This document shows positions 20,451 through 28,587 of a stretch of DNA of 64,000 nt, piece by piece. The stretch's first letter is position 1. Each line of letters starts with the position of its first letter. The translations under genes were made by a program, and so were the position numbers. The notes under the pieces are model-generated. The model did not search any database. It was not told the origin of the DNA and worked only from the letters and a program-made list of their open reading frames with translations. The DNA lies in contig OX638348.1 of assembly GCA_951813085.1 (NCBI GenBank), positions 3,109,627-3,173,626 of the forward strand, written 5' to 3'. Source of the DNA: an uncultured Opitutaceae bacterium. Lineage in GTDB: Bacteria > Verrucomicrobiota > Verrucomicrobiia > Opitutales > Opitutaceae.

Positions 20451-22990
20451 CGTGTATTGCGGGCTATATTTTGAGCGCCAGCGGAACTCCGTTCTAGAAA
20501 GGGAGCGCTCGTAGCGACAAGCTCAACCAGGTCACGCAACCCATATCCGCGCTCTATCAAGTCATTCGTTATGCGATCAATTTCAGGCCTATCTTGAAAC
20601 CCGAGTTGGCGGCCCAGGGCATAGGTCAGCATTTTCTCTACAAGACATCTAGCGAACTGATCCTCGCGCGCGACGAGCAATTGCTTCAATTCCTGCATAT
20701 CGCGAAACGCATGCCCGGTTGCCAATCTTCCGGTTGTATCCACTTTTTGTAGCCGTTTTCCCTTTTCATCCTGATAGTGCTTTCGATACATGCCAATCGG
20801 GTCGTAGCTTTCCAGGGCGAACCCAATTGGGTCAATCTTGCGATGGCAATCAGCGCAAGTTTCCACATCGCGGTGCTTTATAAGCTGATCCCGAATCGTA
20901 AGCGCCCCTCGGATATCAGGTTCAATCGGCTCGACATCAGGCGGTGGAGGCGCGGGCGGCGTCCCCAGGATATTCTCCAGAACCCAGATGCCACGCGTAA
21001 CGGGCGAGGTTTCTACGCCATTCGATGTCGCGGTTAAGATGCTCGCTTGCGTAAGCAATCCTCCACGACCCGATTTCGAATCGAGAGTGACACGGCGAAA
21101 CGCGTCACCGGCAACGCCTTCGATTCCATACAGGTCCGCCAAATAGCGATTCAGGTAGGTGAAGTCGGAATCGAGAAAATTCCGAATGCTGAGATTTCGC
21201 TTCAGTACATCGGCGAAAAAAAGACGCGTTTCCTCCTTCATGAGCGGCTCGAGCTCGCGCTTGTGGTATACAGCGAACTTTTTGGAGTCCGGAGGCATCG
21301 AGCCCAACTCGTTCAAATGAAGCCAGCTGTCGGTAAACTGTTCCACAAAGGCAAACGACTTGGGATCATCGAGCATGCGTCCAACCTGAGCGACTACTTG
21401 TTCCCGCGTTTCCAACGCGCCAGACGACGACGCATCCATGAGCGCGTCGTCGGGCATGCTGCTCCACAGAAAGTAGGAAAGGCGGGAAGCGAGAGCGAAC
21501 GCTTCGAATTTAGAGTCATGGATCTCAGGATCCGTTTGCGGCGCTTCAATATAGAGAAAATTGGGCGAGCAGAGAATCGCTTTATAAGTCGTTTTCAAGG
21601 CGGTTCGGAGATCTTCGCCATCGTCAACGCGACCTTGAAAGAAACGTTCGTAGCGTTCCTGTTCGGAAGCGAGCGGCGTACGGCGAAACGCGCGGACCAG
21701 GAAGGCGTCGATCGATTCGCGAGCGGCATCGATGCTAGCGAATTCGTTCGCTCCTCGCGAACGGAAGGCTTCCGGCTCTGGCCCTTCGATCTCCATATTA
21801 TAAATACGCATTCGAGGACCTTCATACACGTCGGAAAGATAGATTTCCTGATTTTCCGCTGGCTTGGCCGCGACTCCATCGCGCCAATTGCTGGGCAACA
21901 CCTCTTTGTGATGAACCGGAGCGATCCGAGTCAGCACGACCTTGAATGGTTGCGGTCCGTTGGCAAACCGGAGTACGGGCACATATCCCTTGTCCATCCA
22001 GGCGCGGACCTCGTAGACATCTTGTTTATGATCCTTGAGCGGGATGGTGGCGACCACCCTGTCGGATGCGTTGTAGCGCCTCCCTGGGTACCCATACTCT
22101 GGATCGGTCACGATCACCTGCATTTTCAGGGGCTCGTCCATATCCATGCCGAGCACCCTCGGATCATAGGGATGCACGCGATTGATCGCGTCCGCTTCAA
22201 TTCGAATCGTATAATATCCATCAGCGGGTACGCCTTTAAAACGATCCGCATAGACGCGAAACGACTTTGAATCCCCATGACCGACGTCCACATAGCGGCC
22301 ATCGACGTTCACTTCGAAAAATATCTGCGGCCGGAACTGGAAAACCGTGTCGCAGAGGTCGTCCGGAACGAACACCTCATGAATGGGTTCCACGCGTTCT
22401 TTCGCTTGAAAGGCTTTTTCTACCGTGGCCGACGCTGCCTCCAAGTACTTCTCGAGCAAGTAATCCGACAACCCCAACACATCTCCAATATTCTCGAATC
22501 CGTCTTTCCGCTCATCCGGAGGAAAAGAGCTCGTCGGATCGAAGGACTCGATATTGATACCGTACAGGTCTCGTATGGTATTCAAATATTCAAAACGATT
22601 GAGCCGTCTAAGTTGGGTCGTGGACTCTTCGCGGTGCAGTTCATAGGCAATTTCGAGTTTCCTAGAAGTCCAGTCCACCATGGACTTAATATCGCTGCCA
22701 GAAGGCGCCGGTTCATCCTCAGGAGGCATCTCGCCTAAATTGAGCATGTCGAGGATTTCCTGCCAATCGTAAGCCGTATCCTCGTCGGCAAAATCAATTC
22801 CTAAGGAATCGAAGCGCCGATCCCCCTTCTGCTTTTCTTCGCCATGGCATTTTATGCAATGCTCCTCGATAAATGCCAAGGGGTCGAATTCAAGATTCTC
22901 GGAGCGGGCGCCCCCAGCAAACGCTAAGGCGATTCCGCTGACGAGAGCGATTCGGGCGATGTGAACGCTTCCATTCAGGTCCGCGATCAA
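20447..22990 (-). CDS. DUF1592-type multidomain protein with PSCyt1 cytochrome c
   Basis: 847 aa. Signal peptide, then a PSCyt1 cytochrome c motif (CIKCHGEEKQKGDRR), followed in order by DUF1587 (RLNRFEYLNTIRDLYG), DUF1595, DUF1592 (SYFLWSSMPDDALM), DUF1588 (CADCHRKIDPIGFALESYD, a second CxxCH) and DUF1585 (MLTYALGRQLG). This architecture is common in Planctomycetota and Verrucomicrobiota and has no proven reaction; a periplasmic redox role is inferred from the heme motifs. It is almost always next to a DUF1552 gene, as here (4-bp overlap upstream). Confidence 0.93.
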   Translation of the reverse strand: MIADLNGSVHIARIALVSGIALAFAGGARSENLEFDPLAFIEEHCIKCHGEEKQKGDRRFDSLGIDFADEDTAYDWQEILDMLNLGEMPPEDEPAPSGSDIKSMVDWTSRKLEIAYELHREESTTQLRRLNRFEYLNTIRDLYGINIESFDPTSSFPPDERKDGFENIGDVLGLSDYLLEKYLEAASATVEKAFQAKERVEPIHEVFVPDDLCDTVFQFRPQIFFEVNVDGRYVDVGHGDSKSFRVYADRFKGVPADGYYTIRIEADAINRVHPYDPRVLGMDMDEPLKMQVIVTDPEYGYPGRRYNASDRVVATIPLKDHKQDVYEVRAWMDKGYVPVLRFANGPQPFKVVLTRIAPVHHKEVLPSNWRDGVAAKPAENQEIYLSDVYEGPRMRIYNMEIEGPEPEAFRSRGANEFASIDAARESIDAFLVRAFRRTPLASEQERYERFFQGRVDDGEDLRTALKTTYKAILCSPNFLYIEAPQTDPEIHDSKFEAFALASRLSYFLWSSMPDDALMDASSSGALETREQVVAQVGRMLDDPKSFAFVEQFTDSWLHLNELGSMPPDSKKFAVYHKRELEPLMKEETRLFFADVLKRNLSIRNFLDSDFTYLNRYLADLYGIEGVAGDAFRRVTLDSKSGRGGLLTQASILTATSNGVETSPVTRGIWVLENILGTPPAPPPPDVEPIEPDIRGALTIRDQLIKHRDVETCADCHRKIDPIGFALESYDPIGMYRKHYQDEKGKRLQKVDTTGRLATGHAFRDMQELKQLLVAREDQFARCLVEKMLTYALGRQLGFQDRPEIDRITNDLIERGYGLRDLVELVATSAPFLERSSAGAQNIARNTR

Positions 22991-24273
22991 GTCAAGCCCT
23001 CCAAAGTCCCAGTGCTCGTACCGAATTGATCAACCTCCATCCCGAAGCGCTGCAGCATGGATACGAACAGATTGCACGCCGGCGTTTGCCTACCGGTATG
23101 GCCTGTATAATCCTTGTGCTCGCCATGCTGAAAGCCGCCTCCGGCGAGAACGAGCGGCAGATTGCGATTCGAGTGCGAGCTCGCATTGCCCATACCGCTC
23201 CCGAAAAGCACGATCGACTTATCGAGAAGCGATTCGCTTTCCGATGCCTGGGTCCGTTTCAGGTCCGCAATGAAACGAGCGAACTGTTTCGTATGGAAAG
23301 TCTCGATGATAGACAGCTGCCTCAGCCGGCTAGCGTCCTGCCCATGATGCGTCAGGAAGTGATACCCTTGCGTCACTCCGGGTAGTCCTGAATCGCCGCT
23401 CCATCCATCGATCGCGCAACTGAGCACGCGGGTCGAGTCCGTCTCGAGGGCCAGACGCATCAAGTCGTAGTAGACCGGTACCGCTTCATAGAAGTCTTCC
23501 GGCATAGGACTCGGAAGGCGATAGTCGGTTTTCGGCTTAGGCTCGCCAAGCCAGGACTCGGATTGCCGCAAACGTTTTTCTACTTCTCGAATCGACGTAA
23601 AGTACTCGTCCAGCTTTTCCGTATCATTCTTGCTAATACGTTTTTGCAGCGCCTTGGCGTCATCGCGAACCACATCGAGTATACTGCTGTGGAGCTTGTA
23701 CGACTCGGATAATCGCTTCTGCTTCGACTCCGGGGTTTCGCGAAACAAGGCATCGAACAGATCCTCCAAGCGCCGGATAGCCGGAATCTCCACAGCGTTG
23801 CGTGTCCAGGAAATGCTCCCACCCCCTATGCCAATTGGGATCGAAGGATAGCGGGTTTCCGAGCCCACGAATTCCGCGGCTTTCTGATCAAGAGTAATGT
23901 TTCCTTCTCTCTGGGCTTTTGCCTGGCTCGACATTACGCCAGACAGGAACGTGTGCACGGCTTCATGACCGCCCTTGATTCCTGGGTGATCCAGCTTCGA
24001 GAACACCGTAATGTCATCCTGGTGCCCAGCCAAAGGTTGAAGCAGCTTAGGAAGCGTATAGCCACGACCGGTTTCGCTCGGAAAGAAATCGCCCGGATAC
24101 AACCCATAGTTCAAGCCAATGCACACCATGCGCATGGGAGCCTGACCCGACGTCGCGGTTCCCGCGACCGCCCGAGCAGGCGTCACCACCGACTCCAGGA
24201 AAGGAAGCGCGATCGCTGCCCCACATCCACGCACGAATGCCCGCCTATCAATGTATCCAGCATTTTCTTTCAT
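22987..24273 (-). CDS. DUF1552 family protein
   Basis: 428 aa, the family's usual length. The N-terminus has a Tat-like motif (DRRAFVRGCGAAIALPFLE). Family segments: MVCIGLNYGLYPGDFFP, FSKLDHPGIKGGHEAVHTFLSG and FGSGMGNASSHSNRNLPLVLAGGG. The family is distantly related to DUF1501/alkaline phosphatase-like proteins; no activity has been demonstrated that I know of. It partners the DUF1592 protein, with a 4-bp overlap. The upstream sulfatase ends 53 bp before this start on the same strand. Confidence 0.93.
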   Translation of the reverse strand: MKENAGYIDRRAFVRGCGAAIALPFLESVVTPARAVAGTATSGQAPMRMVCIGLNYGLYPGDFFPSETGRGYTLPKLLQPLAGHQDDITVFSKLDHPGIKGGHEAVHTFLSGVMSSQAKAQREGNITLDQKAAEFVGSETRYPSIPIGIGGGSISWTRNAVEIPAIRRLEDLFDALFRETPESKQKRLSESYKLHSSILDVVRDDAKALQKRISKNDTEKLDEYFTSIREVEKRLRQSESWLGEPKPKTDYRLPSPMPEDFYEAVPVYYDLMRLALETDSTRVLSCAIDGWSGDSGLPGVTQGYHFLTHHGQDASRLRQLSIIETFHTKQFARFIADLKRTQASESESLLDKSIVLFGSGMGNASSHSNRNLPLVLAGGGFQHGEHKDYTGHTGRQTPACNLFVSMLQRFGMEVDQFGTSTGTLEGLT

Positions 24274-24326
24274 GTGAGGGGAATAGCTCCTTCGGTGTAC
24301 TAGCTCATCCTAGACGAGATAGCGCG

Positions 24327-25856
24327 TCACTTTGGCAAGGTCTCCGCTTTTTTGCTCCAGGGAATACTTCTATCGTAAAAGTTCGCGTAGACATCGTACC
24401 GATTATAGGGAACCGCCTCCTGCCGCCAACTCTCGACCGCGGCGTCGTAGAGAGTCCTCATCGCCTTAAGGGTTTCCGGGGGTTGGTTTTTCTGTACCCG
24501 GTTGAGCAGCTCCATGCGATCCTCGCTAATGTGATACAGCTCTTCAGTCGGCGTAAACTCATCCGCTCCATAGGGCCAGTAGATATACTTCCAATCTTGC
24601 GTCAGCACCGCCAAGCTCTGCGCTTCCAAGGGTCCCCAGGCATTGATCAATTGCAGCGACTCATGGATCTTGTCTTGTGGATCGTCGTAGAGCGGCAGCA
24701 AGCTCTTGCCATCCATCGAATCTGGAATCTCCACGCCCGCTAGCTCCAAGATCGTGGGAGCGAAATCGATATTGCCGGTCAATGCGCTGGTTCGGTAGCC
24801 CCTGCCGCTGTTTTCGTGGCGCGGGTCGTACATGATCAGTGGTACCCGCGATCCTTCCTCATAGGGCAGCACCTTGGAACCATAGCCATGGGCTCCGCAA
24901 AAGAAGCCGTTGTCAGAAGTGTAGATCACAGCCGTATTGTCGCTCACTCCCGCATCCTCCAATGCGTCGCGTATCATTCCCACGGCGACATCGATTCCAT
25001 AGATTTGCTGATAGTAGATCGCCATCACCTCATCGTAGCGATCGCTGTATCCCCAATCTTCAAATCGGACATACTGGCGCCCTTGCTTGCTTTGCAACGC
25101 GAAGTGCTCCGCGAATTCGCGGCCGTAGTTTCCGGGCTTCGTGAAGGTTTTTCCCGCATAAACGTGATCGAACTTGGGATCGGGCGTCGTGGGACGGTGG
25201 GCCGCCTTGAAGCTGATGGAAAGACAGAAAGGAGCATCTTCTTTAGCCGCATCCTTGATGAAGTCGCGACTGAATGCCCCGTAGGATAAGGTCGAGTGCG
25301 GGTATTCCTTAGCGTAGTGCTTCATGGACTCGTTCCGAGCGGTTTCGTAGTGAGTCTGCCCGGGACCTCCACCCCAACGATCGAAGTCGTCTTCGGGCAG
25401 CGCCCCTTTCTCCCCTGGAGCAGGAGATACCTCGAAACCGAATTTGCCCGCAAAGGCGGTCAGGTAGCCTGCCTCGCGAAGCAACATGGGATAAGTTCGC
25501 TCCCATGTCGACTGCATCATATTTCCATGCTCGAAGTTCGTCCCATTCTTGTATTCATATTCTCCCGTCATCACATTCGCGCGACTCGCCATGCAAATGG
25601 CCGTCGTGTCGTAGTGGTGATCGAAGACGAGGCCTTCGCTAGCGAGCTTGTCTAGATTGGGCGTTTGCACGTCGGGAGTCCCATAGCAGCCCATGGAGTA
25701 GAGATTTTGATCGTCCGTTAGAAGGAACACGATATTCGGTCGCTCCGATCGGGCCATCACAGCCAGCGCTAGCGACGCGGCAATAAGGAAAGCGAGTCGC
25801 AGTCCTCCTATTGCAGGTATCAGTGGGATACGCATATTATCGGTGGAGTTTTGCAT
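24327..25856 (-). CDS. Sulfatase (family S1), secreted
   Basis: 509 aa (an ATG at 25835 would give 502 aa). The signal peptide spans about residues 15-36. Key segments: [17 protein letters not shown], formylglycine motif CMASR within [29 protein letters not shown] and SLQLINAWG. Like the sulfatase at 17204 it has Ala rather than Pro at the third motif position. It probably removes sulfate from an algal or host polysaccharide in the periplasm; the exact subfamily cannot be assigned by eye. It heads the run of minus-strand genes down to 17204. Confidence 0.92.
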   Translation of the reverse strand: MQNSTDNMRIPLIPAIGGLRLAFLIAASLALAVMARSERPNIVFLLTDDQNLYSMGCYGTPDVQTPNLDKLASEGLVFDHHYDTTAICMASRANVMTGEYEYKNGTNFEHGNMMQSTWERTYPMLLREAGYLTAFAGKFGFEVSPAPGEKGALPEDDFDRWGGGPGQTHYETARNESMKHYAKEYPHSTLSYGAFSRDFIKDAAKEDAPFCLSISFKAAHRPTTPDPKFDHVYAGKTFTKPGNYGREFAEHFALQSKQGRQYVRFEDWGYSDRYDEVMAIYYQQIYGIDVAVGMIRDALEDAGVSDNTAVIYTSDNGFFCGAHGYGSKVLPYEEGSRVPLIMYDPRHENSGRGYRTSALTGNIDFAPTILELAGVEIPDSMDGKSLLPLYDDPQDKIHESLQLINAWGPLEAQSLAVLTQDWKYIYWPYGADEFTPTEELYHISEDRMELLNRVQKNQPPETLKAMRTLYDAAVESWRQEAVPYNRYDVYANFYDRSIPWSKKAETLPK

Positions 25857-26057
25857 GGGATTGTGAGCGTAATAGCCCGCATTATTCTTTCCCCCGTTGC
25901 GAGCCTATATGGACTCCGCGGCAAGAGCATTCCAACGATCTGTCGGAATTCTACATTCATTCCAGGGTTTTACATTAAATCATGCGCGAATAATCACAGA
26001 TGATGATGAAAAGTCCGAGCCCAAGAGGGTCATTCTTAAATTGAACGCAAGTAAAGG

Positions 26058-27470
26058 CTATTGCGTGGGAGTCCACTTTGGGAGCGGAGGCGTGACACCT
26101 GCTCCCAGCCGGAACCGTTTAATCTGATTTTCCGACTTCAGAGCGAGGAATGCTTCAATCTCGGCAGTGAGCCGCTCCTTAGCTTCTGCGATCTGGTTTG
26201 CCCGCTTCTTGACCGATTTCGGATCGCGCGATCCAACCTCGAGCTTCTCGTATGGGTCATTCTTGATCTCGTACAATTCTACCGTTGTCTCGGTCGCATC
26301 GGAATCTGGAGCGGGCCTATGAATAACGAGCTTCCAGAAATCGGTATTCGCCGCGAGATGCTCAATGCGCGAATCGTTTTGATCGACGTAGGAAAACCAG
26401 GTGCGGTCGGGCAAGGTCGCTTTCCCACGCATGGCATCCAATACGTCAATTCCGTCCAGCGGTTTGGCGGACGGCTCCGTTGCCCCGATCATGCGTTTAA
26501 CCGTTGGCAATACGTCGATGTAGCCCATACGCTCGCGTATTCGCTTTCCTCCGACAATTCCGCCATTCTTCCACATGGCAGCTGCCGCCACGCGTATACC
26601 ACCCTGATACACTGTGAGCTTCGAGCCTTTCAGCTCGCCATTGCTAGCGATTTCGCGGACACCGCCATTGTCGCTGAAGAACAAGACGAACGTATCGCCC
26701 AAGTCGCCTCTTCGTTCAGCAGCGCCAAGGATCTCGCCTATCGCCTGATCCATCGAATCGATCATCGCCGCCAAAATCCGGCTCCTACCCTCGCGATGCG
26801 CATACTTGGCCAAATCGGATTCCTTAGCCTGAAAAGGAGAGTGCGGCGCATTGAAGGGGACATAGAGAAAGTACGGCTCGTCCTTCGGAATCGAGTCTAT
26901 GAACGCTACCGCTCGTTCCGCTACCAGATCCGTTGCATAGCCTTCCTCCTCCAAGACCTCATCGTTCAGGTGCCAATCGAGCTCCCCATCGCGCTCATGG
27001 GTGAAATAGTCGATGGCCCCATTGTAGCACCCGATCGAATCCGTGAACCCGCGCTCGGTGGGTAGCCATTGCTTGCGGCGGTGGCCCAAGTGCCACTTCC
27101 CCATGATGCCCCGGCGCTTGTATCCTGCTTTCGCAAATACGTCCGCCATTGTTTCTTCGCTCGTATCCAAGCCGAAATCCCGTTGCGGCGGGACCACTGC
27201 CCGCATGAGCCCGTAGCGAATCGGATAGCGCCCAGTCATGAGGCCAGCTCGAGTCGGAGAGCACATGGGACAAGAATAGAACGCTTCCAGCTGGGAGCCT
27301 TCTGCGGCGAGGCGATCGATATTAGGCGTTTGGATATCGCTTCCGTGAAAGCCGACATCCCCATAGCCAAGATCGTCGGCGAGGAGGAGGATCACATTGG
27401 GCTTGTCCGCAGCGAACGCGGAAAGTGAACCAAGGGAAACGAAAGCGAGTAGAGTCGTAATGCGGAACAT
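26058..27470 (-). CDS. Sulfatase (arylsulfatase A-like), secreted
   Basis: 470 aa from the ATG at 27470 (MFRITTLLAFVSLGSLSAFA), which is a clean signal peptide; the open frame runs 18 codons further up without a signal. Motifs: LLLADDLGYGDVG, formylglycine signature CSPTRAGLMTGRYP, GIMGKWHLG and FFSDNGG. It differs clearly from the two CxASR sulfatases nearby. About 200 bp separate it from the next sulfatase downstream; that gap holds nothing I recognise. Confidence 0.92.
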   Translation of the reverse strand: MFRITTLLAFVSLGSLSAFAADKPNVILLLADDLGYGDVGFHGSDIQTPNIDRLAAEGSQLEAFYSCPMCSPTRAGLMTGRYPIRYGLMRAVVPPQRDFGLDTSEETMADVFAKAGYKRRGIMGKWHLGHRRKQWLPTERGFTDSIGCYNGAIDYFTHERDGELDWHLNDEVLEEEGYATDLVAERAVAFIDSIPKDEPYFLYVPFNAPHSPFQAKESDLAKYAHREGRSRILAAMIDSMDQAIGEILGAAERRGDLGDTFVLFFSDNGGVREIASNGELKGSKLTVYQGGIRVAAAAMWKNGGIVGGKRIRERMGYIDVLPTVKRMIGATEPSAKPLDGIDVLDAMRGKATLPDRTWFSYVDQNDSRIEHLAANTDFWKLVIHRPAPDSDATETTVELYEIKNDPYEKLEVGSRDPKSVKKRANQIAEAKERLTAEIEAFLALKSENQIKRFRLGAGVTPPLPKWTPTQ

Positions 27471-27607
27471 GGTATTGGGGAATTCGATTAATCTATACAT
27501 TGGACTGAAAACCCATTCCAGCAAGACCGGAATAATGAAGAAAAATAAGCAAAGGATTCATTGTTGATCCGGTCCTTGGCGGTATGCATGAAAACTAGAA
27601 TGTTCTT

Positions 27608-27710
27608 TTAACAGGACGCGGTCTACGATCTGCGAGCTACTAGAATTTGTATTTAACAGGATGCGCTCGTACCTCGCTCGCATGATGCCCTTTCAGGGCT
27701 GCATGATGAG
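27608..27710 (-). repeat. Dispersed repeat, units B and A (inverted orientation)
   Basis: Unit B (27608-27648) and unit A (27653-27710), both written here as TTAACAGGA... A contains the hairpin GCCCTTTCAGGGC between two CATGATG-like words. The same units recur at about 41.2, 49.9, 51.7 and 53.9 kb. Confidence 0.8.
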
Positions 27711-27890
27711 AATTAGAATACAGGTATCGGCGGGTTTCACGCCTACTCACGCTTCTCAGGATAGGTCATCGCAGGCCGATCTGTCATTCAACTTCAACGT
27801 TCGCGCATCGTAGGAATCATGTAGGTCCGAACCTATCGAGGCGTCTTGTAACGGCGTACCTCGCGGATCGTAGACGGAATCCTGTTAATA

Positions 27891-28107
27891 AACCCATGGT
27901 TGCGAAGCAACACCCATTCCCGACTTGCGAAGCGAGGCGGGACAAGCGAAGTGTTGTTAAAATATATTTCTAACATCGCTCCCTGCGTTCGCTAGTTCCT
28001 TCACCCGTTTTTCCTTCACCCGTTTTACGGGTTCGGGAAATGGGTTTCAGCAATGCTGAAAATAGGTTCGACTAAGGCAGTAGCCAGAAGTCGCCAGCTA
28101 TGTTGAA
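27891..28107 (+). repeat. Dispersed repeat, unit D, copy 1
   Basis: Hairpin-rich segment in the same order as 53617-53815: ACCCAT, variable hairpin (here GTTGC-GAA-GCAAC), CACCCATTCCCG, GTTGTTAAAATAT, CTAACATCGCT, GGGAAATGGG, TTTCAGCAATGCTGAAAATA, then GCAGTAGCCAGAAG and CGCCAGCTATGTTG. The segment TTCACCCGTTTT is tandemly doubled at about 28009-28032. Confidence 0.75.
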
Positions 28108-28113
28108 CTATAT

Positions 28114-28224
28114 TAACAGGGATCCCGCCAAGGCGGGAGCAGGATGGCCCCGCTAAAGCGGAGCCAGCAGGGGCCTATACTTGCCTAGCAGTTCTAGCCT
28201 GCTCGCGAAGCGAGATCCCTGTTA
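28114..28224. mobile_element. 111-bp MITE-like unit with 11-bp perfect terminal inverted repeats
   Basis: Begins TAACAGGGATC and ends GATCCCTGTTA, exact reverse complements. The interior holds short palindromes (CCCGCCAAGGCGGG, CCGCTAAAGCGG, CTCGCGAAGCGAG). No coding capacity. The terminus is a variant of TTAACAGGAT seen in the other repeats. Confidence 0.6.
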
Positions 28225-28246
28225 GCAACCAACCGCATCCCATGTT

Positions 28247-28304
28247 CTCATCATGCAGACCTGAAAGGGCATCATGCAAGCGAGGCACGAGCGCATCCTG
28301 TTAA
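28247..28304 (+). repeat. Dispersed repeat, unit A, forward copy
   Basis: CTCATCATG, hairpin around CCTGAAAGGGC, ATCATGC, AGCGAGGCACGAGCGCATCC, then TGTTAA. It ends only 2 bp from the 8-bp target duplication of the 7.7-kb mobile element. Confidence 0.8.
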
Positions 28305-28306
28305 TA

Positions 28307-28314
28307 TAAAAAAA
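28307..28314. repeat. Target-site duplication, left copy
   Basis: TAAAAAAA, identical and in direct orientation to 35988-35995, immediately outside the terminal inverted repeats. Eight bp is the size known for IS1595-family insertions. Confidence 0.88.
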
Positions 28315-28337
28315 GGGAATTATATACTTATTGACCC
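28315..28337 (+). repeat. Left terminal inverted repeat of the transposon
   Basis: 23 bp starting GGGAATTATATACTTATTGA and ending CCC, a perfect reverse complement of 35965-35987. The match stops at the next base. Confidence 0.93.
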
Positions 28338-28354
28338 CAATATCATCATATTGG

Positions 28355-28501
28355 CTATTTTTTTGATAAATCCACCCACTTATAACGTCTTGCTAATTCA
28401 CGCTTTGGTGGCGGGTTAGATGGCATCTTTTGCTTGCTGGCACCAGATGAGGTCGCTTGTTTTATAAACCGCCCTAACCGTTCTTGTTCTTTTTTATTCA
28501 T
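28355..28501 (-). CDS. Small hypothetical protein, 48 aa
   Basis: ORF from ATG at 28501 to TAG at 28357-28355, the last gene of the transposon cassette, 86 bp after the methyltransferase stop on the same strand. It begins MNKKEQERLGRFIKQ, has a proline run PSNPPPKRE in the middle and ends ARRYKWVDLSKK. It is strongly basic, with no membrane segment. I do not recognise it. No good ribosome-binding site is visible. It may be a small accessory or regulatory protein of the system, or a chance ORF in AT-rich DNA. Confidence 0.35.
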   Translation of the reverse strand: MNKKEQERLGRFIKQATSSGASKQKMPSNPPPKRELARRYKWVDLSKK

Positions 28502-28540
28502 TAAATTATTTGGGGGTTAATTTTTAATTCTTTCAAATTC

Positions 28541-28554
28541 AAAGTATAAACTTC
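28541..28554 (+). repeat. 14-bp inner inverted repeat flanking the two-gene cassette, left copy
   Basis: AAAGTATAAACTTC, the exact reverse complement of 34988-35001. The two copies bracket the methyltransferase and helicase genes, 34 bp and 30 bp outside them. The function is unknown; it could be chance in AT-rich DNA. Confidence 0.4.
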
Positions 28555-28587
28555 ATTTAGGTTTCATATTTCCATTCTGTGTAAAGT

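Larger units (their letters stand above)
27653..28304. repeat. 652-bp repeat-bounded segment with inverted A units at both ends
   Basis: The ends are copies of unit A in opposite orientation: TTAACAGGATGCGCTCGT... at 27653 and ...ACGAGCGCATCCTGTTAA ending at 28304; the outer 26 bp match with one difference. Inside are a copy of unit D, a 111-bp MITE-like unit and other hairpins. No convincing ORF lies in this gap. Confidence 0.6.

Noticed and set aside
21047..22270. Long plus-strand open frame (407 aa) opposite the DUF1592 gene
   Set aside because: It is an antisense shadow of a GC-rich coding region; its translation has no domain features and the minus strand encodes a clear multidomain protein.
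26061..27065. Plus-strand open frame (334 aa) opposite the sulfatase at 26058-27470
   Set aside because: Antisense shadow with no recognisable motif and no ribosome-binding site.
27608..28304. CRISPR array
   Set aside because: Repeats are unequal, unevenly spaced and contain hairpins with TTAACAGG ends; there are no regular spacers and no cas genes.
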